DNA of 64,000 nt from Lentzea terrae (GTDB lineage Bacteria > Actinomycetota > Actinomycetes > Mycobacteriales > Pseudonocardiaceae), in contig NZ_QFWW01000035.1 in NCBI RefSeq assembly GCF_003265345.1, forward strand, positions 124,001 to 188,000. The letters are read 5' to 3'. Made by a program: the position numbers and the translations under genes. The notes beneath the pieces were generated by a model. That model did not search any database and had not been told where the DNA came from. It saw only the letters and a list, made by a program, of their open reading frames with translations. This document shows, one piece after another, positions 24,796 through 32,171 of this stretch; within the stretch, counting starts at the first letter, position 1, and each line of letters begins with the position of its first letter.

Positions 24796-25154
24796 GGGAC
24801 CCGTTGCTCGACGACATCGCGGACCTGTTGTCTTCCGACATGCCGCCGCCCGTCCAGGCACCCTGCCCCACCGGCCTCCAGCCGATGGAGGCCGTGGACG
24901 AGCCCGTCCGCGGCCCGTCCAGGCAGCTCGTCTTCCACGTCGGAGCCGGTCGGATGTACCTGCAGCTCGACCCGGCTGTCCGGCTGACCGGGGTGCTGGA
25001 CGACAAGGGCGTCTCCGTCGAGGTCCGCACGCCTGACTCCGTGCTGGCGCTGCGCCCGGACGCCGAGGGCTGGTTCCGCGCCGACGTCAGACCAGGCCCG
25101 GTGTGCGTGACCGTGCCCGAGCTGGGCCTGACGACGGGGTGGTTCGTCGCATGA
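24792..25154 (+). CDS. Small acidic beta-rich protein between sigma factor and CHAT protease
   Basis: A 120-residue protein with an acidic helical N-terminus (MRDPLLDDIADLLSSDMPPP) and a beta-rich body (QLVFHVGAGRMYLQLD, VSVEVRTPDSVLALR) resembling small carboxypeptidase-regulatory-like folds. It overlaps both neighbours by ATGA, so the three are translated together. Its place suggests a regulator, adaptor or cleavage substrate of the sigma factor and CHAT protease. It has no signal peptide or transmembrane helix. Confidence 0.65.
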   Translation: MRDPLLDDIADLLSSDMPPPVQAPCPTGLQPMEAVDEPVRGPSRQLVFHVGAGRMYLQLDPAVRLTGVLDDKGVSVEVRTPDSVLALRPDAEGWFRADVRPGPVCVTVPELGLTTGWFVA

Positions 25155-27190
25155 GCGCCAGCGCCGATCCACAGGCCACCATCGCCCGCACCCGGGTGTG
25201 CGGTACTCGCGGGCAGCGGGCCGATGCCCTGCACGACCTGAGCGTCGCCCACGTCGAACTCGGCCACCTCGACGTCGCCGCGCGGTTCGCACAGCGCGGA
25301 CTGCGGCTCACCGGCGAGGCGCGGTTCCACCTCACGCTGGCGTGGATCGACCTGGATCGGGGCCGCCGCAAGCAAAGCCTGCGGCACCTGGACCTCGCCA
25401 CGCCACATCTTCGAGGGCGGGAGCTGGCTCGGGCGCGGTGCCTGCGCGGGCTGCACCTCTGTCAGTCCGCCGAGCCGCGGCTGGCGATCGCGGAGCTGAC
25501 GGCGGTCATCCGGGAGTTGAGGCGGTACGGGGACGATCGGTGGCTCGCCAACGCGCTCGTCGGGCGTGGGATTGCCCGGTGTGGTGCGACGAAGCTGGCG
25601 GCGGCCGAGTCGGACTTCGCTGCGGCGCAGGCTTTGCTCAACACCATCGGTGAGCCTGGGCGCGCGGCGATGTGTCTGCACAACCGGGGGTTCGTGGCAA
25701 TGCTCGCGGGCGATCTGCCCAAGGCGTTGCGGTTGTACGAGGAAGCCGCGAAGGCCGGACTCGATTCGACGAGCAAACCGGAGGCGCTCGTCGACAGAGC
25801 CGAGGCGTTGCTGGCGGCCGGGCTCACCACGGAAGCACGACGGGTGCTGACGCCGGCGTTGGAGCTGCTGCGCCGGTGCAATCGACACGTTCCGGAACTG
25901 GCCGCGCTGAGCGCACGGTGCGCCTTGCGCGATGGAGATCCGGAGCCCGCGCTCAAGCTCGGTGGCCAGGACGTCGAGTTCATGCTCGCTGCCGGAAAGA
26001 TTGATGCTGTTGCGGCGCACCGGTTTCGCGGACCGGCGCAGACGCGGGCACTTGGCTGGCTGGCGCAGGCGCGCAGATCCGACCGGCGTGGTGCGCTCGC
26101 GGCATGCCGGGCGGGGCTCAGGGTTCTGGAAGAGCACTACGGCGATTGGCCTCGCCGCGAGCTGACCGCGCACGCCCTCGGGCTCGCCCGGACAGCACGG
26201 GAGGTGCTGCATTGGGCGGAGCAGCACCGAATGGCGTCGCCGCTCCCACCACCGAACGCCGAACTGGCACAAACGCTCACGGCGCTGCGTCGCGCACGTG
26301 CGTTCGGCGGTCCGGTCGAGGCGCTGGAGCGGGACGTTCGCCGGCTTGTGCTCGCCACCCGTCCGCGAGGTGTTCGCGAAACCGTTGCGGCGCCGGATCT
26401 ACCGCTCGTCAGCTTCATCCTCCACAGAGGACGAATGACGGCCGTCACCGTGCTGAACGGGCGGGCACGCCTGCGCGTGGTGGTCGATCCGGCCGAACTC
26501 GTCCAGACGGCCAAGCTCGCACTTCGAGCGGGCCGGCCGGTGGTCACCGATGTCCTGCCGGAGGTGGACGAGGTGATCGTCATTCCGGACGGAGTGCTGC
26601 ACGACCTGCCGTGGGCAGCGCTCAGACCCAAGGTGCACGTGCTCCCAAGGCTGAGCTGCTGGCGCGAGCCGCGCGACATGCGAGAGCGGGTGTGGATCAG
26701 TGGACCGGGTGTCTGCCAGGAAGAAGTGCCCACCCTGCACCAAAAGCACGGAGGGCTGATAGCTGGGTCCACAGTGGAAGAAGCACTTCGAGCGCTCGAC
26801 GGCGCCGGAATCGCGCACATCGCCGCGCACGGCGAAGTCAACGTCGACAATCCGCTGTTCTCGCACCTCGAACTGGAGGACGGTCCGCTCTACGGCTACG
26901 ACATCGCCCGCATCGAGCACCCGCCGGAGATCGTGGTGCTCTCGGCCTGCGAGTCAGGCCTGGCCAGGGCGTTTCTCGACGCGGGCACCCGCGCGGTGAT
27001 CGCCAGCGTGCTGCCGGTGCCGGACGCACAGGTCAGCGAGGCCATGGTGGAGGTGCACCGACTCATCGGCCACCCCGCAGCGGCCGCGAGAGCCGTGGCG
27101 CACCTGGGGTTCAGCTGCTACGGCACCGGCACCAGGGTGGCGGCGTGCAGTGCGGCCGCGAACGACGTGCCCGTGCACAACGCCTGCTGA
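25151..27190 (+). CDS. TPR-CHAT domain (caspase-like) protease
   Basis: The 679-residue protein has N-terminal TPR-like helical repeats (about residues 15-330, for example ADALHDLSVAHVELGHLDVA and AAMCLHNRGFVAMLAGDLPK). The C-terminal CHAT domain (about 410-660) contains catalytic His560 in HIAAHGEV and Cys600 in VVLSACESGLA, both intact. CHAT proteases are caspase/separase relatives used in bacterial immunity (for example gasdermin activation and Craspase) and signalling. The ATG overlaps the previous stop. The last 73 bp overlap the convergent S8 protease gene. No gasdermin or Cas gene is nearby, so the target is unknown; the co-encoded sigma factor and small protein are candidates. Confidence 0.88.
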   Translation: MSASADPQATIARTRVCGTRGQRADALHDLSVAHVELGHLDVAARFAQRGLRLTGEARFHLTLAWIDLDRGRRKQSLRHLDLATPHLRGRELARARCLRGLHLCQSAEPRLAIAELTAVIRELRRYGDDRWLANALVGRGIARCGATKLAAAESDFAAAQALLNTIGEPGRAAMCLHNRGFVAMLAGDLPKALRLYEEAAKAGLDSTSKPEALVDRAEALLAAGLTTEARRVLTPALELLRRCNRHVPELAALSARCALRDGDPEPALKLGGQDVEFMLAAGKIDAVAAHRFRGPAQTRALGWLAQARRSDRRGALAACRAGLRVLEEHYGDWPRRELTAHALGLARTAREVLHWAEQHRMASPLPPPNAELAQTLTALRRARAFGGPVEALERDVRRLVLATRPRGVRETVAAPDLPLVSFILHRGRMTAVTVLNGRARLRVVVDPAELVQTAKLALRAGRPVVTDVLPEVDEVIVIPDGVLHDLPWAALRPKVHVLPRLSCWREPRDMRERVWISGPGVCQEEVPTLHQKHGGLIAGSTVEEALRALDGAGIAHIAAHGEVNVDNPLFSHLELEDGPLYGYDIARIEHPPEIVVLSACESGLARAFLDAGTRAVIASVLPVPDAQVSEAMVEVHRLIGHPAAAARAVAHLGFSCYGTGTRVAACSAAANDVPVHNAC

Positions 27191-28032
27191 GAACCCACCG
27201 TGGCCGGCACGTCCACCCCGTCGACGACGACGTCGACCCACGGGCCGTGTCCCGAGAACGGGGCCGCGGCGCCGACAGCGATCACGGACGGCAGCGCGGC
27301 GGGCCACCACGGGCGCGAGGAGGCGCCGTTGCCTGCCGCGGCGACCACGTTGCGGCCGCACGAGGCCAGCACCGGCGGACATTCGTCGTTGAACGAATAG
27401 GTGCCGGACGTGACCAGCACGACCGGCAGGGAGCGGGTGGCTCGCAGGGCTGCGGCGAGCGTCAGGTCGTCGCCGAAGCCCGAGGCCGTGAGCACCGGGA
27501 ACGGGCGGACCGTGGCGCCGTGGTGGCGCAGGACGCCGGCCACCAGGGAGCCGTGCGGGTCGTCCAGCGGGGTGTCGAGCAGGGCCACGGTGCCCTCGCC
27601 GAGGAGGTCGGGCAGGCGGCCGCCGACCACCGGGCGGGAGGTGCCGATCATGATCGGGCAGGCCAGGTGGACGTGGTTCGGGGTGGCGCCGACTGCCAGC
27701 GCGATCTCGACCACGCGGGTGCGGTCTACGGCTTTCGTGTACATGCGGATGGCGCCGGAAGCGATCTCCTCGTGGGAGTAGACGCCTCGCAAGCGTTTGC
27801 GCACAGTGGATGCGTCTGGCGGGAGGACGATCAGTTCGCCCGAACGGACCAAACACTCGTTTGGGCCAGCTGGATCGTGCACGAGTACCGGGCCGAGGGC
27901 ACGGGAGGCGTGATCGACCAGCTCAGAGAGGCTGTTGACCTGCTTTGGCGCGTCCACATCGGACACCATCCCCCGGCGCGACACGGTCCACAGGGGAGCG
28001 AGGCGCAAAGTCACTCGATCCGATGACGACAC
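27118..28032 (-). CDS. Compact cytosolic subtilisin-like (S8) serine protease
   Basis: A 304-residue protein with no signal peptide. Residues 1-140 are an unrecognised domain. Residues 145-300 resemble subtilase: VALLDTPLD (Asp153), HGSLVAGVL (His160), oxyanion Asn235 in AAAGN, and Ser290 in GTSFAAALH. The Asp-His gap is only 7 residues, against about 30 in subtilisin, so the loop between them is missing. The gene faces the CHAT protease and overlaps its 3' end by 73 bp. Activity is plausible because all four key residues are present, but this is a reduced subtilase. Confidence 0.75.
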   Translation of the reverse strand: MSSSDRVTLRLAPLWTVSRRGMVSDVDAPKQVNSLSELVDHASRALGPVLVHDPAGPNECLVRSGELIVLPPDASTVRKRLRGVYSHEEIASGAIRMYTKAVDRTRVVEIALAVGATPNHVHLACPIMIGTSRPVVGGRLPDLLGEGTVALLDTPLDDPHGSLVAGVLRHHGATVRPFPVLTASGFGDDLTLAAALRATRSLPVVLVTSGTYSFNDECPPVLASCGRNVVAAAGNGASSRPWWPAALPSVIAVGAAAPFSGHGPWVDVVVDGVDVPATVGSQQALCTGTSFAAALHAATLVPVP

Positions 28033-28190
28033 AGACGGTGTTCATGCCTGATCAGGGCAACCCGGACAGCCGCACGGGAACGCCCTTCCGAGTGTTTTGC
28101 GCCGAGTTGGTTCGCAAAGTCACTCACCAGTGCTAGACATAGCTCAACGTCGACCTCCGACGGCGCTGTGCGTTGGCGGTGACCTGAACG

Positions 28191-28976
28191 GTGGACGGTG
28201 GTGATCCTGTGGCAGGCCGTGGAGCTGGTGCACTGCTGCTGCGGGCCGCTGCGCTCGGCGGGCTGACCGCCGCCGCCTGGTTGCTGGGCGGGACCCAAGC
28301 GTCCGCCAGCCCCGAGGAACCGCCGGCCGTCGAGATCACCGCCGAAGCTCCCCAGCTGTTCGACGATCCGGCCGGGTGGGCCAAGGCGCTCACGAACTCC
28401 GTGCTCGACCGCCACCAGGCCCAACGGGTCGTGCCTCCCGCCGTCCGGCCGCAGGAGCCCGAGCCCGAAGAAGAAGACGACGGACCGGTGCTGGATTTCA
28501 CCGGCGGCACGCAGAGCAGCACGCGTTCCGGCACCGTGACGAACCAGGCGCCGCCCGAGGTCATGCAGGCCAAGATGCGGGCCCGTGCCGCCGCCAAGGC
28601 TGCGAGGCTCGCCGCTCAGGCACCTCCGCCTCCGCCGCCCGCACCGCCGGTCGTTCCGGTCAAGAAGGTCGTGCCGCTGCTGCCCGATCTGCCCGTGCCG
28701 GCCCCGGTCAAGACCGAGCCCGTCCAAACGAGCGACCTCAACTGGACCACCCCCGGACCGGACGCCCCGCTGCCCACGCCGCAGCAGGCACCCGTGGTCG
28801 CGACGGCTTCCGCGTCGTCCGGCCACTCCGACAACTCCGGCGGCGCGCGCGGCGTGCTCGCCGTTCTGACGTCGCACAACTCGCTGTTCCCGCCCGCCAC
28901 GTGGTCGGTGGAGGAACGCCGCGACGGACGTTCACCAGGCAGCCTTCCCGGCCTGCCGAGCACGTCACCCGACTGA
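28191..28976 (+). CDS. Exported proline-rich protein
   Basis: The 261-residue product has a hydrophobic N-terminal segment (about residues 13-31, GALLLRAAALGGLTAAAWLL) ending GTQASASP, consistent with a signal peptide. A disordered, Pro/Glu/Ala-rich body follows with EPEPEEEDDG, a Lys/Arg/Ala helix (residues 125-142) and APPPPPPAPP. No domain is recognised. GTG start at 28191; a likely cell-wall-spanning or surface protein of actinomycetes. Confidence 0.6.
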   Translation: MDGGDPVAGRGAGALLLRAAALGGLTAAAWLLGGTQASASPEEPPAVEITAEAPQLFDDPAGWAKALTNSVLDRHQAQRVVPPAVRPQEPEPEEEDDGPVLDFTGGTQSSTRSGTVTNQAPPEVMQAKMRARAAAKAARLAAQAPPPPPPAPPVVPVKKVVPLLPDLPVPAPVKTEPVQTSDLNWTTPGPDAPLPTPQQAPVVATASASSGHSDNSGGARGVLAVLTSHNSLFPPATWSVEERRDGRSPGSLPGLPSTSPD

Positions 28977-29084
28977 GTCAGACGGGACATCTCTGCCCTC
29001 TGCGCGATTTGTGACCGTCTCGTTCCGTCGCGCGCATAACTCCTTCCCGCATTTCCCGTTGTACGCAAGGAACCCAGACTTCCT

Positions 29085-29212
29085 GACCTGCCAACCGCGC
29101 CCTGGCAGGTCGGGTCTGGTCCGAGTGCCGCACTGCCCCTGCAGTTCTCGGACCGCACGGGAAAACCTGCGGACGGGGGACGTCAATCCCTGGGACGTTC
29201 CCCGCCGCAGGT
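29085..29212. other. Hairpin-rich spacer, possible structured RNA
   Basis: The 298-bp space between the Pro-rich gene and the MocR gene has no credible ORF but holds three hairpins before the MocR terminator: GACCTGCCA/TGGCAGGTC (29085-29111, 9 bp perfect), GGTCCGAG/CTCGGACC (29118-29154, 8 bp perfect) and a long one of about 18 pairs with one bulge (29165-29212). A small RNA or a structured 3' UTR are both possible; no known RNA family is recognised. Confidence 0.35.
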
Positions 29213-29235
29213 CAACCCGGTGGCAAGTTCGTCGG

Positions 29236-29264
29236 CCCGGTCTCCACCGCTGCGGGAGACCGGG
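29236..29264 (-). terminator. Terminator of the MocR gene
   Basis: A perfect 10-bp stem CCCGGTCTCC / GGAGACCGGG with a 9-nt loop lies 10 bp beyond the MocR stop. It lacks a T tract. Confidence 0.65.
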
Positions 29265-29274
29265 TCGACGTGTC

Positions 29275-30711
29275 TCAAGCGACCGGCCCCAAAAGTTCGG
29301 CATCCGCCGGGAACCCTGTCCCGGCAACGGATGCAGCCACCACACCCAAACGGCCGATCGCCTCGCGCAACACTTCGGGCGACTGCGTGTACGGCACTCG
29401 GAGCATCTGCTCGCACCCGCCGTGCACCGCGAACCGAGGCCCCGGCACGAGCCGCAGGCCGTGGTTCTGCGCCACGACCGCGATTCGGGTGCTCACCGGG
29501 CCGTCGAGCGTGCACCACACGCCGAGCCCACCGGCAGGCACCTCGAAACTCCACTGTGGACAGTGCGAACGCAGAGCGGCGACCGTTACGTCCCTTTGCT
29601 CCCGTGCTTCCGCTCGCCGTTGCCGCAGCACGGTTTCCGGCGTCTCCAGCAACGCGGCCAGCACGAGCTGCTCGAACACCGGCGTGCCGAGATCGATCGC
29701 CGCCCGTGCCGACAGCAACCTGTGCACGATGTCCAGCGACGCCCTGATCCAGCCGATCCGCAGTCCACCCCAGTGCGACTTGCTCGCGGATCCCAGCGTC
29801 ACCACCGAGTCCCCGCCAAATGAAGCAACCGGCAACGGCATCTCGTCGGACTCCAGTGACAGCTCCGCCAAGGTCTCGTCGACGACCAGCGGTGTACGAG
29901 CCTTGCGCAGCACGGTGGAAAGCGCTTCCCGCTGCTCGGCCGTCATCAGCAGCCCGGTCGGGTTCTGGAACTCCGGGATCAGGTAGGCCAACCGGGGGCC
30001 TGCCTGCCGCAGGGCGGCCTCGAACCCGTCCACGTCCCAGCCGGAGCTCAGCATCGGCACCGGCACGGGGATGCCGAACGACGCCCGCACCGCCTCCAAC
30101 GCGTTGGGGTAGCTCGGTTGCTCCACCAGGACGCGATCACCGGGCCCGACGAACAGCCGCAGCACCAACGCCCACGCGTGCTGCGCCCCCGACGTCACCA
30201 CGATCTGCTCAGGCGACGTGGGCAGGCCACGCGCGGTATACCGGTCCGCGATCCGTTGCCGCAGCAGCAACAACCCCCGCTCGTCGTACCCGTGCGACGC
30301 CAGGTGCTCCGGCATTTGGACCATCGCCACGTCCATCGCCGCCCGCAACGACGGCAACGCGGGCGGCGCGGCCCGGGACAGGTCGATCAACGTGTCGTCG
30401 AAGCCGGTGATCCCGCCGCCACCACCGACAGGCCCGTTGATCCACGACCCGGCCCCGCGTCGCGACGCAACCACCCCCTCGTCCCGCAACTGGTCGAGGG
30501 CCGCGGTGATCGTGGTCCGGCTCACCGGCAGAGCCTCGGTGAGCTCGCGCTCGGACGGCAGCCGGGTACCGACGGGCAGCCGGCCGTCCGTGACCAGCAA
30601 CCGCATGGCCGCGGCGAGATCAGCCGAGCCCTGCCGCGCGCCACCCCGTCGCCACGACCCGAGCAGCCGGGCGAGCCGAGTCCCCGATATACGTCCACCT
30701 GGTGGGAGCAT
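29275..30711 (-). CDS. MocR-type regulator (GntR winged helix fused to class I aminotransferase)
   Basis: A 478-residue fusion: N-terminal GntR winged helix (residues 20-95, LPVGTRLPSERELTEALPVS then RTTITAALDQLRDEG) and a C-terminal aminotransferase-like domain with the PLP lysine in LGSASKSHWGGLRIGW and IPEFQNPTG. MocR proteins use PLP or an aminated ligand as effector. It is divergently paired with a YczE-type membrane protein, an arrangement common in actinomycetes. The ATG at 30711 is used; the frame continues to 30822 but through the promoter. GGCCAAT repeats in the spacer are its probable operators. Confidence 0.88.
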   Translation of the reverse strand: MLPPGGRISGTRLARLLGSWRRGGARQGSADLAAAMRLLVTDGRLPVGTRLPSERELTEALPVSRTTITAALDQLRDEGVVASRRGAGSWINGPVGGGGGITGFDDTLIDLSRAAPPALPSLRAAMDVAMVQMPEHLASHGYDERGLLLLRQRIADRYTARGLPTSPEQIVVTSGAQHAWALVLRLFVGPGDRVLVEQPSYPNALEAVRASFGIPVPVPMLSSGWDVDGFEAALRQAGPRLAYLIPEFQNPTGLLMTAEQREALSTVLRKARTPLVVDETLAELSLESDEMPLPVASFGGDSVVTLGSASKSHWGGLRIGWIRASLDIVHRLLSARAAIDLGTPVFEQLVLAALLETPETVLRQRRAEAREQRDVTVAALRSHCPQWSFEVPAGGLGVWCTLDGPVSTRIAVVAQNHGLRLVPGPRFAVHGGCEQMLRVPYTQSPEVLREAIGRLGVVAASVAGTGFPADAELLGPVA

Positions 30712-30713
30712 GA

Positions 30714-30753
30714 GGCCAATTATCCGGAATTGGCTATGGATTACCAGGCCAAT
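30714..30753. promoter_or_regulatory. Probable MocR operator between the divergent genes
   Basis: GCCAATT (30715-30721) and AATTGGC (30728-30734) form a dyad with 6 bp between arms. GGCCAAT occurs as a direct repeat at 30714-30720 and 30747-30753, 33 bp apart (about three turns). MocR dimers characteristically need direct repeats. The site lies 3 bp upstream of the MocR ATG and about 20-60 bp upstream of the YczE start. Confidence 0.55.
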
Positions 30754-30772
30754 CACGACCCAGTATGGCCAC

Positions 30773-31411
30773 ATGGCCACATTGACCGCACTCCACCAGG
30801 TCCCCGTGAGGATCGCGCCCATCCGTCGTCTCTCCCAGCTCTTCGCAGGTCTGTGGCTCTACGGCGCGAGCATGGGAATGCACATCCGCTCGACGCTCGG
30901 CCTCGATCCGTGGGACGTGCTCCACGAGGGCCTGGCCAGACGCACCGGCCTGAGCTTCGGCCTGATCACCGCGCTCACCGGCGCGCTGGTGCTGCTCGTG
31001 TGGATCCCGCTGAAGCAGAAGCCCGGCGTCGGCACCATCGCCAACGTGGTGGTCATCGCGATCAGCGTCGACGTGACGCTCGCGCTCATCCCCGCACCAC
31101 AAGGACTTCTGCCGAGGATCGTGCTGCTCACACTGGGCATCGTGCTGAACGCGGTCGCGTTCGCCGCGTACGTCGGGTCACGGCTCGGACCGGGCCCGCG
31201 CGACGGCATGGTCACCGGGTTCTGCCGCCGCACGGGCGCTTCCCTGCGCCTCACCCGGACCGTCATCGAACTGGTGGTGCTCGGCACCGGCTGGCTGCTC
31301 GGCGGGACCGTCGGCATCGGCACGATCCTCTACGCCGTCAGCATCGGCCCGCTCGCCCAGCTCTTCCTGCCCGCGCTCACCTGGCGCGAGCGCTCGCAGC
31401 CCGCTTCCTGA
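30773..31411 (+). CDS. YczE/YitT-type membrane protein
   Basis: The 212-residue integral membrane protein starts with ATG 30773 and has the family entry motif QLFAGLWLYGASMGMHIRST then LGLDPWDVLHEGLA. About five to six transmembrane helices follow (residues 23-40, 57-74, 82-100, 110-130, 160-185). YczE/YyaS-type proteins are found beside MocR regulators and may transport a B6-related or amino compound; this is inference. Its last 35 bp overlap the convergent ClpN-domain gene. Confidence 0.8.
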   Translation: MATLTALHQVPVRIAPIRRLSQLFAGLWLYGASMGMHIRSTLGLDPWDVLHEGLARRTGLSFGLITALTGALVLLVWIPLKQKPGVGTIANVVVIAISVDVTLALIPAPQGLLPRIVLLTLGIVLNAVAFAAYVGSRLGPGPRDGMVTGFCRRTGASLRLTRTVIELVVLGTGWLLGGTVGIGTILYAVSIGPLAQLFLPALTWRERSQPAS

Positions 31412-31904
31412 TCTCGCCGTAGGTGACCCCGCGCTCGGTCAGCACCTCGGCCACGATTCCCTTGCCCTGCAACAACGCCAGCACGATGTGCTCGTTGCCG
31501 AGGTAGTTGTGGCCGAGGTCGCGGGCCTCGCGCAACGAGTTCTCCAGCGCCTTCTTGAACGCCGGCTCCAACGGCATGCCGAACCACCGCCGGCGCGGTC
31601 CCGGCCGCAGCACGCCGGACCCGAGTGACCGCTCGACCGAGTCGATCACCGCGTCGACGTCGATCCCCAAGCCCCGCAACGCTTCCGCGTCCGCCTTGGT
31701 CAGCCCGCCCTTGCGCCGGTAGTCGCGGAACTCCCGCTCCAGCTCCTCGCGCGGCAGGTCGAACCCCGCCAGCACCGGCGTGTCCAGCAACGCCAGCAGC
31801 AGGTACTCCACGCCCACCTCGCCGGCGTGCACCCGTTCCGCATCACGCACCGCGGCCTTCACGGCCTCGCGTGCCTCCTTGGTGAACCGTTCCGCGATCA
31901 TCAT
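31377..31904 (-). CDS. Stand-alone Clp N-terminal (double repeat) domain protein
   Basis: A 175-residue protein containing two Clp-N repeats (residues 1-70 with RFTKEAREAVKAAVRDAE and EYLLLALLD; residues 105-170 with AFKKALENSLREARDLGHNY, LGNEHIVLALLQ). It has no AAA+ module, so it cannot unfold proteins itself. By family analogy it could act as an adaptor or decoy for ClpC/ClpP or bind phospho-arginine-like tags. The ATG overlaps the stop of the small HTH gene (ATGA, 31901-31904). The pair is found in other actinomycetes. Confidence 0.8.
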   Translation of the reverse strand: MMIAERFTKEAREAVKAAVRDAERVHAGEVGVEYLLLALLDTPVLAGFDLPREELEREFRDYRRKGGLTKADAEALRGLGIDVDAVIDSVERSLGSGVLRPGPRRRWFGMPLEPAFKKALENSLREARDLGHNYLGNEHIVLALLQGKGIVAEVLTERGVTYGEIRKRAASARAR

Positions 31905-32110
31905 CGCCCCCCGTGCTTCTTGTGCACCGCCTGGCGCGACACCCCTAGCTCCGCCGCGATGTCCTGCCACGACCAGCCCTGGGCCCGCGCACTGCGGACC
32001 TGGACGGCCTCCAGATGTTCCAAAAGTCGCCGCAGCGCGCTGACGGCACGCAACCCGACCCTCGGGTCGCGGTCTCCGGCCGCCGTGGCGAGATCCGTCG
32101 CTTCAGTCAT
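31901..32110 (-). CDS. Small HTH regulator paired with the ClpN protein
   Basis: The 69-residue protein is mostly a helix-turn-helix (residues 25-69, LEHLEAVQVRSARAQGWSWQ, then DIAAELGVSRQAVHKKHGGR). No Shine-Dalgarno precedes the ATG at 32110. Instead a TTGACG-17 bp-TACGTT promoter ends 6 nt upstream, so the mRNA is probably leaderless. A perfect 18-bp palindrome covers the -10 region, the obvious autoregulatory operator. Confidence 0.75.
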   Translation of the reverse strand: MTEATDLATAAGDRDPRVGLRAVSALRRLLEHLEAVQVRSARAQGWSWQDIAAELGVSRQAVHKKHGGR

Positions 32111-32112
32111 GC

Positions 32113-32156
32113 TGTCAACGTACGTTGACAAGCCGAGGTCGTCAACCCAAGTTGAC
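32113..32156. promoter_or_regulatory. Twin palindromic operators and overlapping promoters
   Basis: TGTCAACGTACGTTGACA (32113-32130) is a perfect 18-bp palindrome. GTCAAC-CCAA-GTTGAC (32141-32156) is a second copy, centres 27 bp apart. A minus-strand promoter reads TTGACG (32140-32145), 17 bp, TACGTT (32117-32122). A plus-strand TTGACA (32125-32130) is embedded in the first operator. One regulator therefore likely controls both divergent units. Confidence 0.75.
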
Positions 32157-32171
32157 ACGTACGGTGAGCGG

